From Massilia sp. ZL223 (GTDB taxonomy: Bacteria; Pseudomonadota; Gammaproteobacteria; Burkholderiales; Burkholderiaceae_D): a stretch of DNA of 64,000 nt. The notes beneath the pieces were generated by a model that worked only from the letters and a program-made list of their open reading frames with translations, searched no databases and was not told the DNA's origin. Positions 47,737-59,097 of this stretch are shown one piece after another. The position numbers and the translations under genes are program-made. The first letter of the stretch is position 1. Every line of letters starts with the position of its first letter. The DNA lies in NCBI RefSeq assembly GCF_018119395.1, contig NZ_JAGPWD010000020.1:1-64000 (forward strand), written 5' to 3'.

Positions 47737-49119
47737 TCAGGGCACCGGCGTCCAGCCGCCTCCCAGCGCCCGGTACAGATCGACGTGGGCCGCCAGCAAG
47801 CTGGCGCGCAGCTGCAGCACGCTCAGGTCGGCGTTGAAGGCGTTGCGCTGCGCGTCCAGCTCTTCCAGGTAAGACGCGTAGCCGTTGGCGTAGCGGTTGT
47901 GCGCGACCCGCAGCACCTCGTTGGCGGCCACGCGCCGCTTTTCCGCTTCCTCCAGCTGGCGCCGCAGTCCCTGCATGCCGGCCAGCGCGTTCTCGGTTTC
48001 GGCGAAGGCGGTGCGCACCACGTTCTCGTAGGCATAGACAGCGCGGTCGCGCGCGGTACCCGCGATCTCGGCCTGGGCGCGCAGGCGGCCCGCATCGAAG
48101 ATCGGGGCCAGCACGCTGCCGCCGATGCTCCACAAGTCCACCGGCGATTGCAGCAGGCCCGGCAAGGTGCGCCCTGCCACGCCAAGCGAGGCATTCAGGC
48201 GGATCGCGGGCAGCAGCTGGTCGCGCGCGGCGGCCAGGCCGGCGTCGGCGGCGGCCACCAGCTGTTCGGCCTGGGCGATGTCGGGACGGCGCCGCAGCAG
48301 TTCCGATGGCAGGCCGGGGCCAGGAACAGGCATGCGCAGCGCCGCCAGTCCCGCGCCGCGCGCCACCAGTCCCGGGCTCGCGCCCAGCAGCAGGTTCAGG
48401 GCCTGTTCCTGCTGGGCGATCGCGCGCTCCAGCTGGGGAACGGCGCCGGCGGTGGCGTGCAGCTCGGCCTCGGCCTGCGACATCTCCAGGCGCGAGCTGT
48501 AGCCGACGTCGAACTGGTGCCGGGCCAGCGCGAACGAACGCTCGCGTGAGGCCAGGGTGGCGCGGGCCAGCGCCAGCTGGGCGTCCAGGCCCAGCAGATT
48601 GAGGTAGCCCGACGCGGTGCTGGCCGCCACCGCCAGCGCCGCCGAGTCCAGCGCGGCCTGCTGCGACTGGGCCTCGAAACGCGCCGCCTGGGTGGTAGAG
48701 GCGAGGCGTCCGAACAGGTCGAGTTCATAGCTGGCCTGCGCGCTGCCCACCAGCGACGTCGATTCCACCGGCTCGCCGAAGGGACCGATGGCGCGCGCCC
48801 GCGTCGGCGCGAAAGCCAGGTTCAGTGCCGGCAGGCGCGCGCTGTCCGCCACCCGCACCCGCGCCTGGTATTCCTGCAGGCGGCTGCGCGCGATCTTCAG
48901 GTCGCCGTTGCTGTCGAGCGCGCGGCGCACCAGCGCATCGAGGGCCGGGTCGCCGAAGGCGCGCCACCAGTCACGCTCCACGCTGGCGGATGCGGCGGGC
49001 GCCTGCGTGCGCCAGGCTTGCGGCAGGTCCAGGGACGATACGGGCGCCGGCTGCGGCGCCATCGCGCAGGCCGCTAGCAGCACCGGCGCCAGCGCCAGGC
49101 AGGAATAGCGCAGCTTCAT
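47737..49119 (-). CDS. Outer-membrane efflux lipoprotein (OprM/NodT type)
   Basis: A 460-residue channel of tripartite efflux pumps. It has an LAAC lipobox near residue 18 and two OEP repeats (about 55-245 and 270-445; ARSRLQEYQARVRVADSARLP and RRRPDIAQAEQLVAAAD). The family RRRPDI and LDAQRNAF blocks are seen. The start has AAGGAAG upstream and overlaps the HlyD-gene stop by four bases. It is the last gene of an MFS-HlyD-OMF operon. Confidence 0.93.
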   Translation of the reverse strand: MKLRYSCLALAPVLLAACAMAPQPAPVSSLDLPQAWRTQAPAASASVERDWWRAFGDPALDALVRRALDSNGDLKIARSRLQEYQARVRVADSARLPALNLAFAPTRARAIGPFGEPVESTSLVGSAQASYELDLFGRLASTTQAARFEAQSQQAALDSAALAVAASTASGYLNLLGLDAQLALARATLASRERSFALARHQFDVGYSSRLEMSQAEAELHATAGAVPQLERAIAQQEQALNLLLGASPGLVARGAGLAALRMPVPGPGLPSELLRRRPDIAQAEQLVAAADAGLAAARDQLLPAIRLNASLGVAGRTLPGLLQSPVDLWSIGGSVLAPIFDAGRLRAQAEIAGTARDRAVYAYENVVRTAFAETENALAGMQGLRRQLEEAEKRRVAANEVLRVAHNRYANGYASYLEELDAQRNAFNADLSVLQLRASLLAAHVDLYRALGGGWTPVP

Positions 49120-50207
49120 CGCGCTTCCTTTGCCGCGGAAGCGGTATCGATGGTCGCCACCACCGACATGCCGGGGCGCAGCCGCTGCGCGAGCGGCTGG
49201 TTGGCGTCGATGCTGATGCGCACCGGGATGCGCTGGGCGATCTTGACGAAGTTGCCGGTGGCGTTGTCGGGCGCGATCACCGCGAATTCCGAGCCGGTGG
49301 CCGGCGAGATGCGCTCCACATGGCCGCGAAGCTGCGCATCGTTGAGCGCGTCGACCGTGAAGCTGACCGGCTGCCCAAGGCGCACGTCGGCCATCTGCGT
49401 TTCCTTCATGTTGGCGATCACCCACAGCTGCTTCGGCACCAGGGCGGTGAGCTGGGCGCCGGCGTTCACGAAGGCGCCCTGGCGCACCGCCACCTGCCCC
49501 AGCTGGCCGTCGCGCGGCGCAAGGATGCGGGTGTTGGCCAGGTCGATCTCGGCCAGCTTGACGGCCGCCTCGGCGCTCGCCACCGCCGCCTCCAGCGAAC
49601 CGCGATTGACGTCGACCGAGCGCTGGTTCTGGCGCGCGATCTCCAGCGCCGCCCTGGCCTGGTCGCGCGCGGCAAGCGCCTGCGCCTGGGCCGCGCGCGC
49701 CTGGTCGCGCTCGCGCGCCGACAGAGAGCCGTCCTGCGCCAGTTCCTCGACCCGGCGCAGGTCGGCCTGGGCCTTTTTCGCCTGGGCCTCGCTCGACGCC
49801 AGGGCCGCCCTGCCCTGTTCGATGCTGGCCTGGGCGCTGCCGCGCGTCTGCGCATAGTTTTCCAGCGCCGCGCGGCGGTTGGCCAGCTCGGCGCGCGCCT
49901 GCGCCAGGCGCTGGGACGGAATGCGGTCGTCGATGCGCATCAGGAGTTCGCCCTGGCGCACCTGCTGGAAGTCCTGCACCAGCACCTCGACCACGTAGCC
50001 GGACAGCTGCGGACTGATGATGGTCACCTGGCCCCGCACGAGCGCGTTCTCGGTACTCTGCAAGGCGCTGCGGAAAGGCGGCAGGCGCCAGGCATAGAGC
50101 ACCAGCAGGACGCCGACCAGCGCGACGGCGCCGAAGATGAGCGCGCTGAGCAGGATCTTGCGCGGCGGCCGGGCCGCCGTGGAGGGAGTGGTGGAAGGTT
50201 CTGGCAT
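49116..50207 (-). CDS. HlyD/EmrA-family membrane fusion protein
   Basis: A 363-residue periplasmic adaptor with one N-terminal TM helix (about 18-40, ILLSALIFGAVALVGVLLVLY) and a lipoyl half (TIISPQLSGYVVEVLVQDFQ). A long coiled-coil hairpin (about 95-205) and a beta-barrel half follow (ANTRILAPRDGQLGQV). It is of the EmrA kind that pairs with 14-TM MFS pumps. It starts one base before the pump gene stop and overlaps the OMF gene start. Confidence 0.94.
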   Translation of the reverse strand: MPEPSTTPSTAARPPRKILLSALIFGAVALVGVLLVLYAWRLPPFRSALQSTENALVRGQVTIISPQLSGYVVEVLVQDFQQVRQGELLMRIDDRIPSQRLAQARAELANRRAALENYAQTRGSAQASIEQGRAALASSEAQAKKAQADLRRVEELAQDGSLSARERDQARAAQAQALAARDQARAALEIARQNQRSVDVNRGSLEAAVASAEAAVKLAEIDLANTRILAPRDGQLGQVAVRQGAFVNAGAQLTALVPKQLWVIANMKETQMADVRLGQPVSFTVDALNDAQLRGHVERISPATGSEFAVIAPDNATGNFVKIAQRIPVRISIDANQPLAQRLRPGMSVVATIDTASAAKEAR

Positions 50208-50208
50208 A

Positions 50209-51879
50209 TCAGTCGGTCACGGGTTCGGGTGGCGGCGCGGCGCCGGGCGGCGGGGCCGCCGGGACGGGCGTGGGCGCCGGGTAGTAATGCAGCCACAGGG
50301 CGTGCAGGAAGATCCATGCGGCGCTCACGGTGGCCAGGATGGCAAGGACGAGGAAGACGTCGTTGTAGGCAAGGATGTTGGCTTCGCGCGTGGCGCTGCC
50401 CGACAAGGCGGCGAGGCCCTGGCGGGTGCGCGCCTGCGGATCGGCGATGCTGCGCGCGGCCACGGCGGCGCCCTGCTGGATGCGGGCGGCGACCATCGGA
50501 TCGAGCGAGCTCAGCTGTTCGACGATCACCGAGGAATGGAATTTCTCGCGCACCACCTGGAAGGTGCCGACGATGGCAGAACCTAGCAGGCCGCCCAGGT
50601 TCTGCGTCAACCCGAACAGCACCGAGAAGCTGATCAGGTTGGCCGGATTGCCGATCACGGTGCCGATCAGGGAAATCACCGAGGGCCCGATGAACAGGGT
50701 GCTGCCGAAGGCGAGCAGGCTCTGGCTCAGGTACATCTGCTCGGGCCGCGTCTGGCTGGTGGCGTGGGCGTCGAGCCAGGCCCCCGCCGCCATGAACAGC
50801 AGCGAGATCACCTGCGGCGCCATCAGGTGCTTGACGTTGACCGTCAGCGCCGAGACCGCGATGCCGGCGACGGTGGCGCCCAGGACGATGGCGTACAGGG
50901 TCTGCAGCTGGTCGTTGTCCATCCCCACCGAGCGCAGGAAACCGACCGCGCCCACGCTCTGCTCGGACAGCACGATGCGCACCAGCACCAGCGACAGCAG
51001 CAGGCGCGCAATGTTGGCGTTGGTGAGCCAGCGGATATTCAGCAGCGGATTGGCGCGGTTGTGCTCGACGCAGACGGCGGCGGCGAGCAGCACCAGCGAG
51101 ACCGCCAGCGCGACGCCGAGCCAGGGCTGCTCGAACCACCACAGCACGCGCCCGAAGGTCAGCACCACGCACAGCAGGGCCACGCCGGGCGCGAACAGGG
51201 CGAAGGTGACGAAGTCCATCGGCCGGAAGGCCTTGATGCGGTCGCCCGGCGGCAGCTTGAGCAGCAGCACGGCGGCCAGCGAGACCACGGCCAGGCCCAG
51301 CTCGAAGAGGTAGAGGCCGCGCCATTCGGCGATCTGCAGCAGGTCGTTGGAAAAGATGTACGCCAGCGGCAGCGCCAGCTGGGCCGCGCCGAGCGACAGC
51401 GCCACGCCCTTCAGGCGCCATTCCTTCTTGAAGGCCTGCAGCGTGTAGTAGAGGCCGAGCGGCGTCACGGCGGCGCCCAGCATGCCGTGGGCGGCGCGCA
51501 CCGCGATCGCGGAATTCAGGTCGTTGACGAACAAGTGGGCGAAGGTCACCAGCGCATACAGCACCAGGAAGAATTCGGTGAACAGGCGCAGGCCGAACTG
51601 CTGGCGGAATTTCACCAGCAGCAGGTTCATCGAGGCGTTGGTCATGACGTAGGCGACCGGCAGCCAGTTGGTCTCGGTCGAATAGGCGCCAAGCACGCCT
51701 TGCAGGTTGACCAGGTTGACGACCACCAGAGCATTGCCGAGGCCGCCAGTGATGGTAACGAGGATGCCGACGAAGAGGTAGGCGAAGCGCAACGGCGTCG
51801 GGTGGGCCGGCGTGGACGGCGAGCCGGGCAGCATCGGCTTTTCGTCGGGGGCCCACTGACGCGGCGCGTACTTGCTCAT
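50209..51879 (-). CDS. MFS multidrug efflux transporter, DHA2 (EmrB-like)
   Basis: A 556-residue proton antiporter with about 14 TM helices (from about residue 30 to 520) and a Pro-rich C-terminal tail. DHA2-type features include the first loop region GGLGNALVVVNLVNLQGVLGAYSTETNWLPVAYVMTNASM and the last helices. Substrates are unknown, probably lipophilic or aromatic compounds. It is the first gene of the operon and divergent from a secreted hydrolase gene, with 240 bases between. Confidence 0.92.
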   Translation of the reverse strand: MSKYAPRQWAPDEKPMLPGSPSTPAHPTPLRFAYLFVGILVTITGGLGNALVVVNLVNLQGVLGAYSTETNWLPVAYVMTNASMNLLLVKFRQQFGLRLFTEFFLVLYALVTFAHLFVNDLNSAIAVRAAHGMLGAAVTPLGLYYTLQAFKKEWRLKGVALSLGAAQLALPLAYIFSNDLLQIAEWRGLYLFELGLAVVSLAAVLLLKLPPGDRIKAFRPMDFVTFALFAPGVALLCVVLTFGRVLWWFEQPWLGVALAVSLVLLAAAVCVEHNRANPLLNIRWLTNANIARLLLSLVLVRIVLSEQSVGAVGFLRSVGMDNDQLQTLYAIVLGATVAGIAVSALTVNVKHLMAPQVISLLFMAAGAWLDAHATSQTRPEQMYLSQSLLAFGSTLFIGPSVISLIGTVIGNPANLISFSVLFGLTQNLGGLLGSAIVGTFQVVREKFHSSVIVEQLSSLDPMVAARIQQGAAVAARSIADPQARTRQGLAALSGSATREANILAYNDVFLVLAILATVSAAWIFLHALWLHYYPAPTPVPAAPPPGAAPPPEPVTD

Positions 51880-52120
51880 GCGTTCTCATCCTTCGCGCGT
51901 TTCTTATTCTTTGCGCATGATAACCGCTCAGAAAAAACCGCGTCGGACGCCCGGCTGTTAATTCACTAAGGGATAAGCGAAAGGAATAGCACTTTTTGCC
52001 ACACGCAAAAATTTAGCACCAGAGTTGCCGAAACGGATATTGCTCTGCCTATCCAGCCTGCCTAGAATCAATTTATTCCATGCGGAAATTGTTCCGTATC
52101 GGCAGCTGTATAGAGTTCAT
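51880..52120. other. Divergent intergenic region, efflux operon / hydrolase
   Basis: A 240-base region without a gene. It is AT-richer than its surroundings and contains TTGCCACACG and AATTTA-type stretches that could hold both promoters. I see no convincing operator. Confidence 0.4.
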
Positions 52121-53368
52121 ATGTTGAGAGCACGTCTGTCTGTCCGTAGCTTGTTTTCCGGCTTAGTTAGCGCGCTGGCCATCGCGCCCGCCATCGCCTT
52201 CGCGCAGGAGATGCCGCTCGACTACCGGATGAACGAACACATCATCAAGGTGCCGGCCGGTCCGCAGCACCAGGCGATGCTCGAGACCACCGTGTTCCAG
52301 CCGAACGGCCCCGGTCCCTTCCCCCTCATCATCATCAACCACGGCAAGGATCCCGGCCGCCCCAGCCTGCAGCCGCGCGACCGCTTCTACCACATGGCCA
52401 GCGCCTTCGTGAAGCGCGGCTACGCGGTGCTCGTCCCGATGCGCCAGGGCTTCGCCAACTCGACCGGCCGCTACGCCGAGCACGGCTGCGACATGACCGC
52501 GAACGGCTACAGCCAGGCCGCGGACATCCGCGACACCCTCGAGTTCGCGCGCCAGCAGCCCTGGGTCGACAAGGACCACATCGTGGTCGCCGGCCAATCG
52601 TACGGCGGCCTGGCCACGATCGCCCTCGGCGCCCAGAAACTGCCGGGCGTGCGCGGCCTGATCAACTTCGCCGGCGGACTGCGCGACGACAGCGACCGCT
52701 GCGCCTGGCGCTCGCAGCTGGTGTCGGCCTTCGCCGAATACGGCAGCAAGAACACGGTCCCGACCCTGTGGATGTACGGCAAGAACGACTCGCTGTTCGG
52801 CCCCGACCTGGCGCAGCGCATGCACGCCGCCTTCGCGCAGGCGGGCGGGCGCGGCCGCCTGGTCGAATTCGGCGCCTTCAAGCGCGACGCGCACGGCATG
52901 CTGGCCAGCCGCGACGGCGAGAAGGTGTGGCTGGACGACACCGAGAAATTCCTGGAGGAGGTCGGCATGCCGACCGCGGTCGTGCATGAGGTGCCGCCGC
53001 CGCCGAGCCCGGCCAAGACGGATTACGCGCGCGTCGACGACATCGACGCCGTGCCCTACCTGTCGGAGCACGGCAAGCGCGCCTACCGCGACTACCTGAC
53101 CAAGATGACGCCGCGCGCCTTCGCCGTGTCGCCGAGCGGCGCCTGGACCTGGGCCGAGGAAGGCGAAGACCCGGACGGCCGTGCGCTGGCCACCTGCAGC
53201 GCCAAGAGCACCCAGCCCTGCCGCCTGTACTCGGTCGACGACTATGTGGTCTGGAGCGGCGAACGCATCGACGCCGCCGAGAAGGCTGCCGCCACCGCCT
53301 CGGTCACGCCGCAGCAGGCCGCCCCCGGCTCGGCGCCGACCACCTCGGTCGGCAGCACCACGCGCTGA
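52121..53368 (+). CDS. Exported alpha/beta hydrolase (dienelactone-hydrolase-like)
   Basis: A 415-residue secreted serine hydrolase. A signal peptide spans about 1-28 (ending AIAFAQE). The core shows PFPLIIINHGKD, the nucleophile elbow GQSYGG (near 168), an Asp in MYGKNDSLFG and the His in DAHGML. The last about 100 residues are an extra domain ending in a Ser/Thr/Pro-rich tail. The substrate is unknown. I used the ATG giving a normal signal; an in-frame start 96 bases upstream exists. It is followed by a lipase gene on the same strand. Confidence 0.85.
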   Translation: MLRARLSVRSLFSGLVSALAIAPAIAFAQEMPLDYRMNEHIIKVPAGPQHQAMLETTVFQPNGPGPFPLIIINHGKDPGRPSLQPRDRFYHMASAFVKRGYAVLVPMRQGFANSTGRYAEHGCDMTANGYSQAADIRDTLEFARQQPWVDKDHIVVAGQSYGGLATIALGAQKLPGVRGLINFAGGLRDDSDRCAWRSQLVSAFAEYGSKNTVPTLWMYGKNDSLFGPDLAQRMHAAFAQAGGRGRLVEFGAFKRDAHGMLASRDGEKVWLDDTEKFLEEVGMPTAVVHEVPPPPSPAKTDYARVDDIDAVPYLSEHGKRAYRDYLTKMTPRAFAVSPSGAWTWAEEGEDPDGRALATCSAKSTQPCRLYSVDDYVVWSGERIDAAEKAAATASVTPQQAAPGSAPTTSVGSTTR

Positions 53369-53513
53369 CCAGCACGCTTCCGCCTGTCAAGCCCGCCGCG
53401 CACTGTTTTCGTGCGTGCCGGGCCGCAAGCTCGCGCCCAGGCGACATAGCGCAAACCTCCCTGCCCCGCCTGCTCCGACAATGTGGCTGACGTCTCATTG
53501 ATCGGAGAAGCAC

Positions 53514-54719
53514 ATGTTGCGCCTTTTACAAGCCTGGCCCGCTTCGCTGCTGGCTGCGCTCCTGGCCGCCCTGGCCGCCTGCTGCGCGCCGGCTGGCGCC
53601 GCCAACAACGATCCCGTGATCCTGGTCCATGGCGTGCTCGGCTTCGGCCCTGACGACTATCCGCAAAGCGGCTTCAACTACTGGGGCGGCTATGGCGACA
53701 TCGCGCGCCACATGCAGGTCTACCGCGGCCCGCGCAACGTGTTCGCGGCGGCGGTCGGGCCGATCAGCTCCAACTGGGACCGCGCGGCCGAGCTCTACGC
53801 GCAGATCAAGGGCGGCTGCGTCGACTATGGCGCCAGCCACGTGAAAAAATACGGCACGCCGGGCCAGGTGCAGAAGCCGCCCGGCAAATGCTGGGCCGCC
53901 GATCCGGGCAACAATCCGCAGGGCTACCCGCTGGCGCTGTATCCGTCCTGGGACGCCCGGCACCCGATCCACATGATCGGCCACAGCCAGGGCGGCACCA
54001 CCATCCGCGCGCTGGTCGAACTGCTGGAGCATGGCTCGCCCGAGGATGAAGGCGACGGCGAGCTGTACCGGGGCGGCAAGCTCGGCTGGATCCGCAGCGT
54101 GACCACCATCTCGGCGCCGCACAACGGCACCACGCTCAGCGACGCCGTGTTCGACATCGCGCCGAGCCTGCGCACGCCGCTGCGCGAACTGCTCGCGCAC
54201 CGGGCGGCGCAATGGGAACTGGCGCCGGACGGTGCGCGCGAATTCAACCACTGGGCGCGCACCTCGCCGCACGTCTATTACTACTCGGTGGGCACCCTGG
54301 CCACCGAGGCCGGCAGCTGGTGCTGCAACGACACCGACCGCTTCGTCGCGCCGGTCCAGACCATCGCCTTCCAGTATCCGCGCGCCGACATGATCCCCTA
54401 CTTCAAGCTGTTCGCGGGCGAGTGGATCGTGCCGTCGCCGCTGCAGCGCGGGATGGGCGGCTACACCCAGGACGGGCCGGGAAGGCAGCGCATCGACAGC
54501 GACTGGTTTCCCAACGACGGCGTGGTCAACACGGTCAGCATGCGCGCGCCGAACGGCCACCCGGCGCGCGACTACGACGGCAGCTCGGCGCGGGGAAGCT
54601 GGAACTACCTGGGGACCTGGAAAGGCTACGACCACTTCGACATCCTGAACTGGCCGAACAAGGGGCCGTCGGCCGATCCCTTGTACGAGAAGATCAGCGA
54701 CATCATTTTTGCGTTGTAG
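53514..54719 (+). CDS. Secreted triacylglycerol lipase (family I type)
   Basis: A 401-residue secreted lipase with a signal peptide ending near AGAANND (about 30). The oxyanion HGVLGFG follows PVILVHG at about 36-44. The nucleophile elbow is GHSQGG near 156. The late DHFD gives the catalytic His/Asp region near 380. The FNYWGG segment and WCCNDTDRFV cysteines match the group of lipases related to bacillary and staphylococcal family I. It ends in a hairpin shared with the convergent kinase gene. Confidence 0.88.
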   Translation: MLRLLQAWPASLLAALLAALAACCAPAGAANNDPVILVHGVLGFGPDDYPQSGFNYWGGYGDIARHMQVYRGPRNVFAAAVGPISSNWDRAAELYAQIKGGCVDYGASHVKKYGTPGQVQKPPGKCWAADPGNNPQGYPLALYPSWDARHPIHMIGHSQGGTTIRALVELLEHGSPEDEGDGELYRGGKLGWIRSVTTISAPHNGTTLSDAVFDIAPSLRTPLRELLAHRAAQWELAPDGAREFNHWARTSPHVYYYSVGTLATEAGSWCCNDTDRFVAPVQTIAFQYPRADMIPYFKLFAGEWIVPSPLQRGMGGYTQDGPGRQRIDSDWFPNDGVVNTVSMRAPNGHPARDYDGSSARGSWNYLGTWKGYDHFDILNWPNKGPSADPLYEKISDIIFAL

Positions 54720-54750
54720 CGCCCGAGGCAGCCGGACAGCCTCGGGGCGC

Positions 54751-54751
<1 letters not shown>
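54718..54751. terminator. Hairpin between lipase and kinase genes
   Basis: AGCGCCCGAGGC pairs with GCCTCGG-CGCT (one bulge) and overlaps both stop codons. There is no T tract, so it is probably a shared transcription end rather than a strong intrinsic terminator. Confidence 0.45.
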
Positions 54752-56661
<1,910 letters not shown>

Positions 56662-56754
56662 ATGAAAGAGTACTTCCTGAAAAGATGGACCTAAAATGAT
56701 CCTATCATACTACCGCTCATCCATATCCGCCCACGCGCCTGGCGCCCCCTCGGC

Positions 56755-56783
56755 TTGTAAAGACGCGGCATGGGTTTGTAAAG
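56755..56783 (+). promoter_or_regulatory. Direct repeats TTGTAAAG upstream of the phytochrome gene
   Basis: TTGTAAAG occurs at 56755-56762 and 56776-56783, exactly 21 bases (two turns) apart. A TACAAT -10-like hexamer lies at 56802-56807. Possible activator sites; the regulator is unknown. Confidence 0.45.
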
Positions 56784-56844
56784 CGACGGGCGGTTTCACG
56801 TTACAATACCGCTCTGTTAGTCCAGCTCCTTTCCCCCAGGCACT

Positions 56845-59088
56845 ATGACCCAGGCAGCACCCGCACAACTCGACTTGTCCGCCTGCGATCAGGAACCGAT
56901 CCGCACGCCAGGCAGCATCCAGCCGCACGGCTTCATGCTCACGCTCACGCCCGACCTCGTGGTGGCCCAGGCCAGCGCCAACCTGGCGCAATGGACCGGC
57001 TACGCCGCCGATGAGGCCGCCGGCCAGCCGCTGGCGCGGATCGTCGGCGAGGCCGCGCACGCGCGCCTGGCGCCGGAGCTGCTCGACGGCGCCCTCGGCG
57101 AGCGTCCGCTCTACCTGGGCACCGCCACCCTGGCGAACGGCGCCCATTTCGACGTGCTGGCCCACCGCTGGGATGGGCTGGTGATCGCCGAGTTCGAGCG
57201 CGTCGAGCGCTCGCAGCCTGCCGATTTCCGCCACCTGTACCCCCTGATCAGCGATTTCCTGGCCAAGGCCAACCAGCACGCCTCGATCCCGGCCCTGACC
57301 GAAGTGGCCGCGCGCCACGTGCGCTCGGTCACCGGGTACGGCCGCGTGATGATTTACCAGTTCGACACCGACGGCCACGGCCGCGTGGTGGCCGAATCGA
57401 AGGACGACGGCTACGAGTCCTACCTCGGCCAGCACTTCCCGGCGAGCGATATCCCGGCCCAGGCGCGCGAACTGTACCGGCTGTCGCCGATCCGCCTGAT
57501 CCAGGACGCCAACTACCAGCCGGCGCCCCTGGCGCCGGCCCGCAACCCGGTGACGGGCGGGCTCAACGACCTGTCCTTCGCGGCCCTGCGCAGTGTCTCG
57601 CCGGTGCACCTGCAGTACATGCGCAACATGGGCACCCTGGCCTCGATGTCGGTGTCGCTGATCGTCAAGGGCCAGCTGTGGGGACTGATCTCCTGCCACA
57701 ACGCCGCGCCCTGCCCGGTGCCGGTCGAGAAGCGCACCGCCTGCGAGCAGCTGGGGCAGATCCTGGCGCTGTGCATCGAGTCGCGCGAGGACGCGGCCGA
57801 GCTGCAGTTCCGCCTCGAAGTGCGGCGCGTGATGGTGGAGCTGCTCGGCCACCTGACCAAGGGCACGGACTTCCTCGAGAACATGAGCGGCGTCTTCCCC
57901 GAGCTGCTGCGCTTCGCGCGCGCCGGCGGCGTGGCCATCGTCGCCGACGACCTGATCATGACCTATGGCGACACCCCGGACGAGGACGCGATCCGCGCGC
58001 TCTCGACCTGGCTGGCGGTGCAGGGCCATACCGAGGTCTATCACACCAATCACCTGGCCGCGAGCTATCCGCCGGCGAAGGCGCTGACGCGCTGCGCCAG
58101 CGGCCTGCTGGCGCTGCCGATCTCGCGCATCCACAAGCATTACCTGCTGTGGTTCCGCCCCGAGCTGGTGCAGACCATCGAATGGGCCGGCAACCCGCAT
58201 GAGAAAGAAGCGCGCCCTGGCGCCCCGACCCAGCTGTCGCCGCGCCAGAGCTTCGCCACCTGGCGCGAGACCATCCACGGACAGAGCCTGCCCTGGCACA
58301 GCGCCGAGATCGAGCTCACGGTGGAATTCCGCTCCGCCCTGCTGGGCATCGCGCTCGAGCGCGCCGAGCAGATGGCCGAGCTGGCCGAGGAACTGGGCCG
58401 CGCCAACAAGGAACTGGAAGCCTTTTCCTACTCGGTCTCGCACGACCTGCGCGCGCCGCTGCGCCACATCGTCGGGTTTTCCGACCTGCTGCTGGAAGCG
58501 GGCGGGCTGGACGACGCCGACCGCCGCCAGCGCTTCCTCAGGAACATCAAGGAGTCGGCGCGCCTGGCCGGCAAGCTGGTCGACGACCTGCTGTCGTTCT
58601 CGCAAATGGGCCGCGCGGCCCTGCGCCCGACCACGGTCGACATGAACGACCTGGTCTCGGCCTGCATCGACAAGCTCGGGCTGGAGATCGGCCAGCGCAA
58701 CGTCGACTGGCATATCGACCACCTGCCCGCGGCCTGGGCCGACCCCAGCTTCCTGCACCTGGCGGTGCTGAATCTGCTGTCGAACGCGGTCAAGTTCACG
58801 GCTGGGCGCGATCCCGCCGTGATCCGCATCTGGGCCGAGGACGGCGAGCACGAAACCGTGTTCCACGTCGCCGACAACGGCGCCGGCTTCAACATGGACT
58901 ACGTGCACAAGCTGTTCGGCGTGTTCCAGCGCCTGCATCGCATGGAGGACTTCCAGGGCACCGGCATCGGCCTGGCCAACGTGCGCCGCATCATCGAGCG
59001 CCACGACGGCCGTGTCTGGGCACAGTCCGTCCAGGGCGAAGGCGCGACCTTCTCCTTCAGCATTCCGAAACAAACTCCCAATCCGTAA
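56845..59088 (+). CDS. Bacteriophytochrome histidine kinase
   Basis: A 747-residue red/far-red light sensor. The N-terminal part has the biliverdin-binding Cys (Cys14 in LSACDQEPIRTPGSI), a PAS domain, the GAF domain with PASDIPAQARELY and SPVHLQYMRNMG, and a PHY domain (about 320-505). It ends in HisKA (H-box YSVSHDLRAPLRHIVG, near 535) and HATPase_c (GTGIGLANVRRI). There is no attached receiver; the next gene supplies one. No biliverdin synthase gene (heme oxygenase) is in the window. Confidence 0.94.
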   Translation: MTQAAPAQLDLSACDQEPIRTPGSIQPHGFMLTLTPDLVVAQASANLAQWTGYAADEAAGQPLARIVGEAAHARLAPELLDGALGERPLYLGTATLANGAHFDVLAHRWDGLVIAEFERVERSQPADFRHLYPLISDFLAKANQHASIPALTEVAARHVRSVTGYGRVMIYQFDTDGHGRVVAESKDDGYESYLGQHFPASDIPAQARELYRLSPIRLIQDANYQPAPLAPARNPVTGGLNDLSFAALRSVSPVHLQYMRNMGTLASMSVSLIVKGQLWGLISCHNAAPCPVPVEKRTACEQLGQILALCIESREDAAELQFRLEVRRVMVELLGHLTKGTDFLENMSGVFPELLRFARAGGVAIVADDLIMTYGDTPDEDAIRALSTWLAVQGHTEVYHTNHLAASYPPAKALTRCASGLLALPISRIHKHYLLWFRPELVQTIEWAGNPHEKEARPGAPTQLSPRQSFATWRETIHGQSLPWHSAEIELTVEFRSALLGIALERAEQMAELAEELGRANKELEAFSYSVSHDLRAPLRHIVGFSDLLLEAGGLDDADRRQRFLRNIKESARLAGKLVDDLLSFSQMGRAALRPTTVDMNDLVSACIDKLGLEIGQRNVDWHIDHLPAAWADPSFLHLAVLNLLSNAVKFTAGRDPAVIRIWAEDGEHETVFHVADNGAGFNMDYVHKLFGVFQRLHRMEDFQGTGIGLANVRRIIERHDGRVWAQSVQGEGATFSFSIPKQTPNP

Positions 59089-59097
59089 GGCCCTGCC

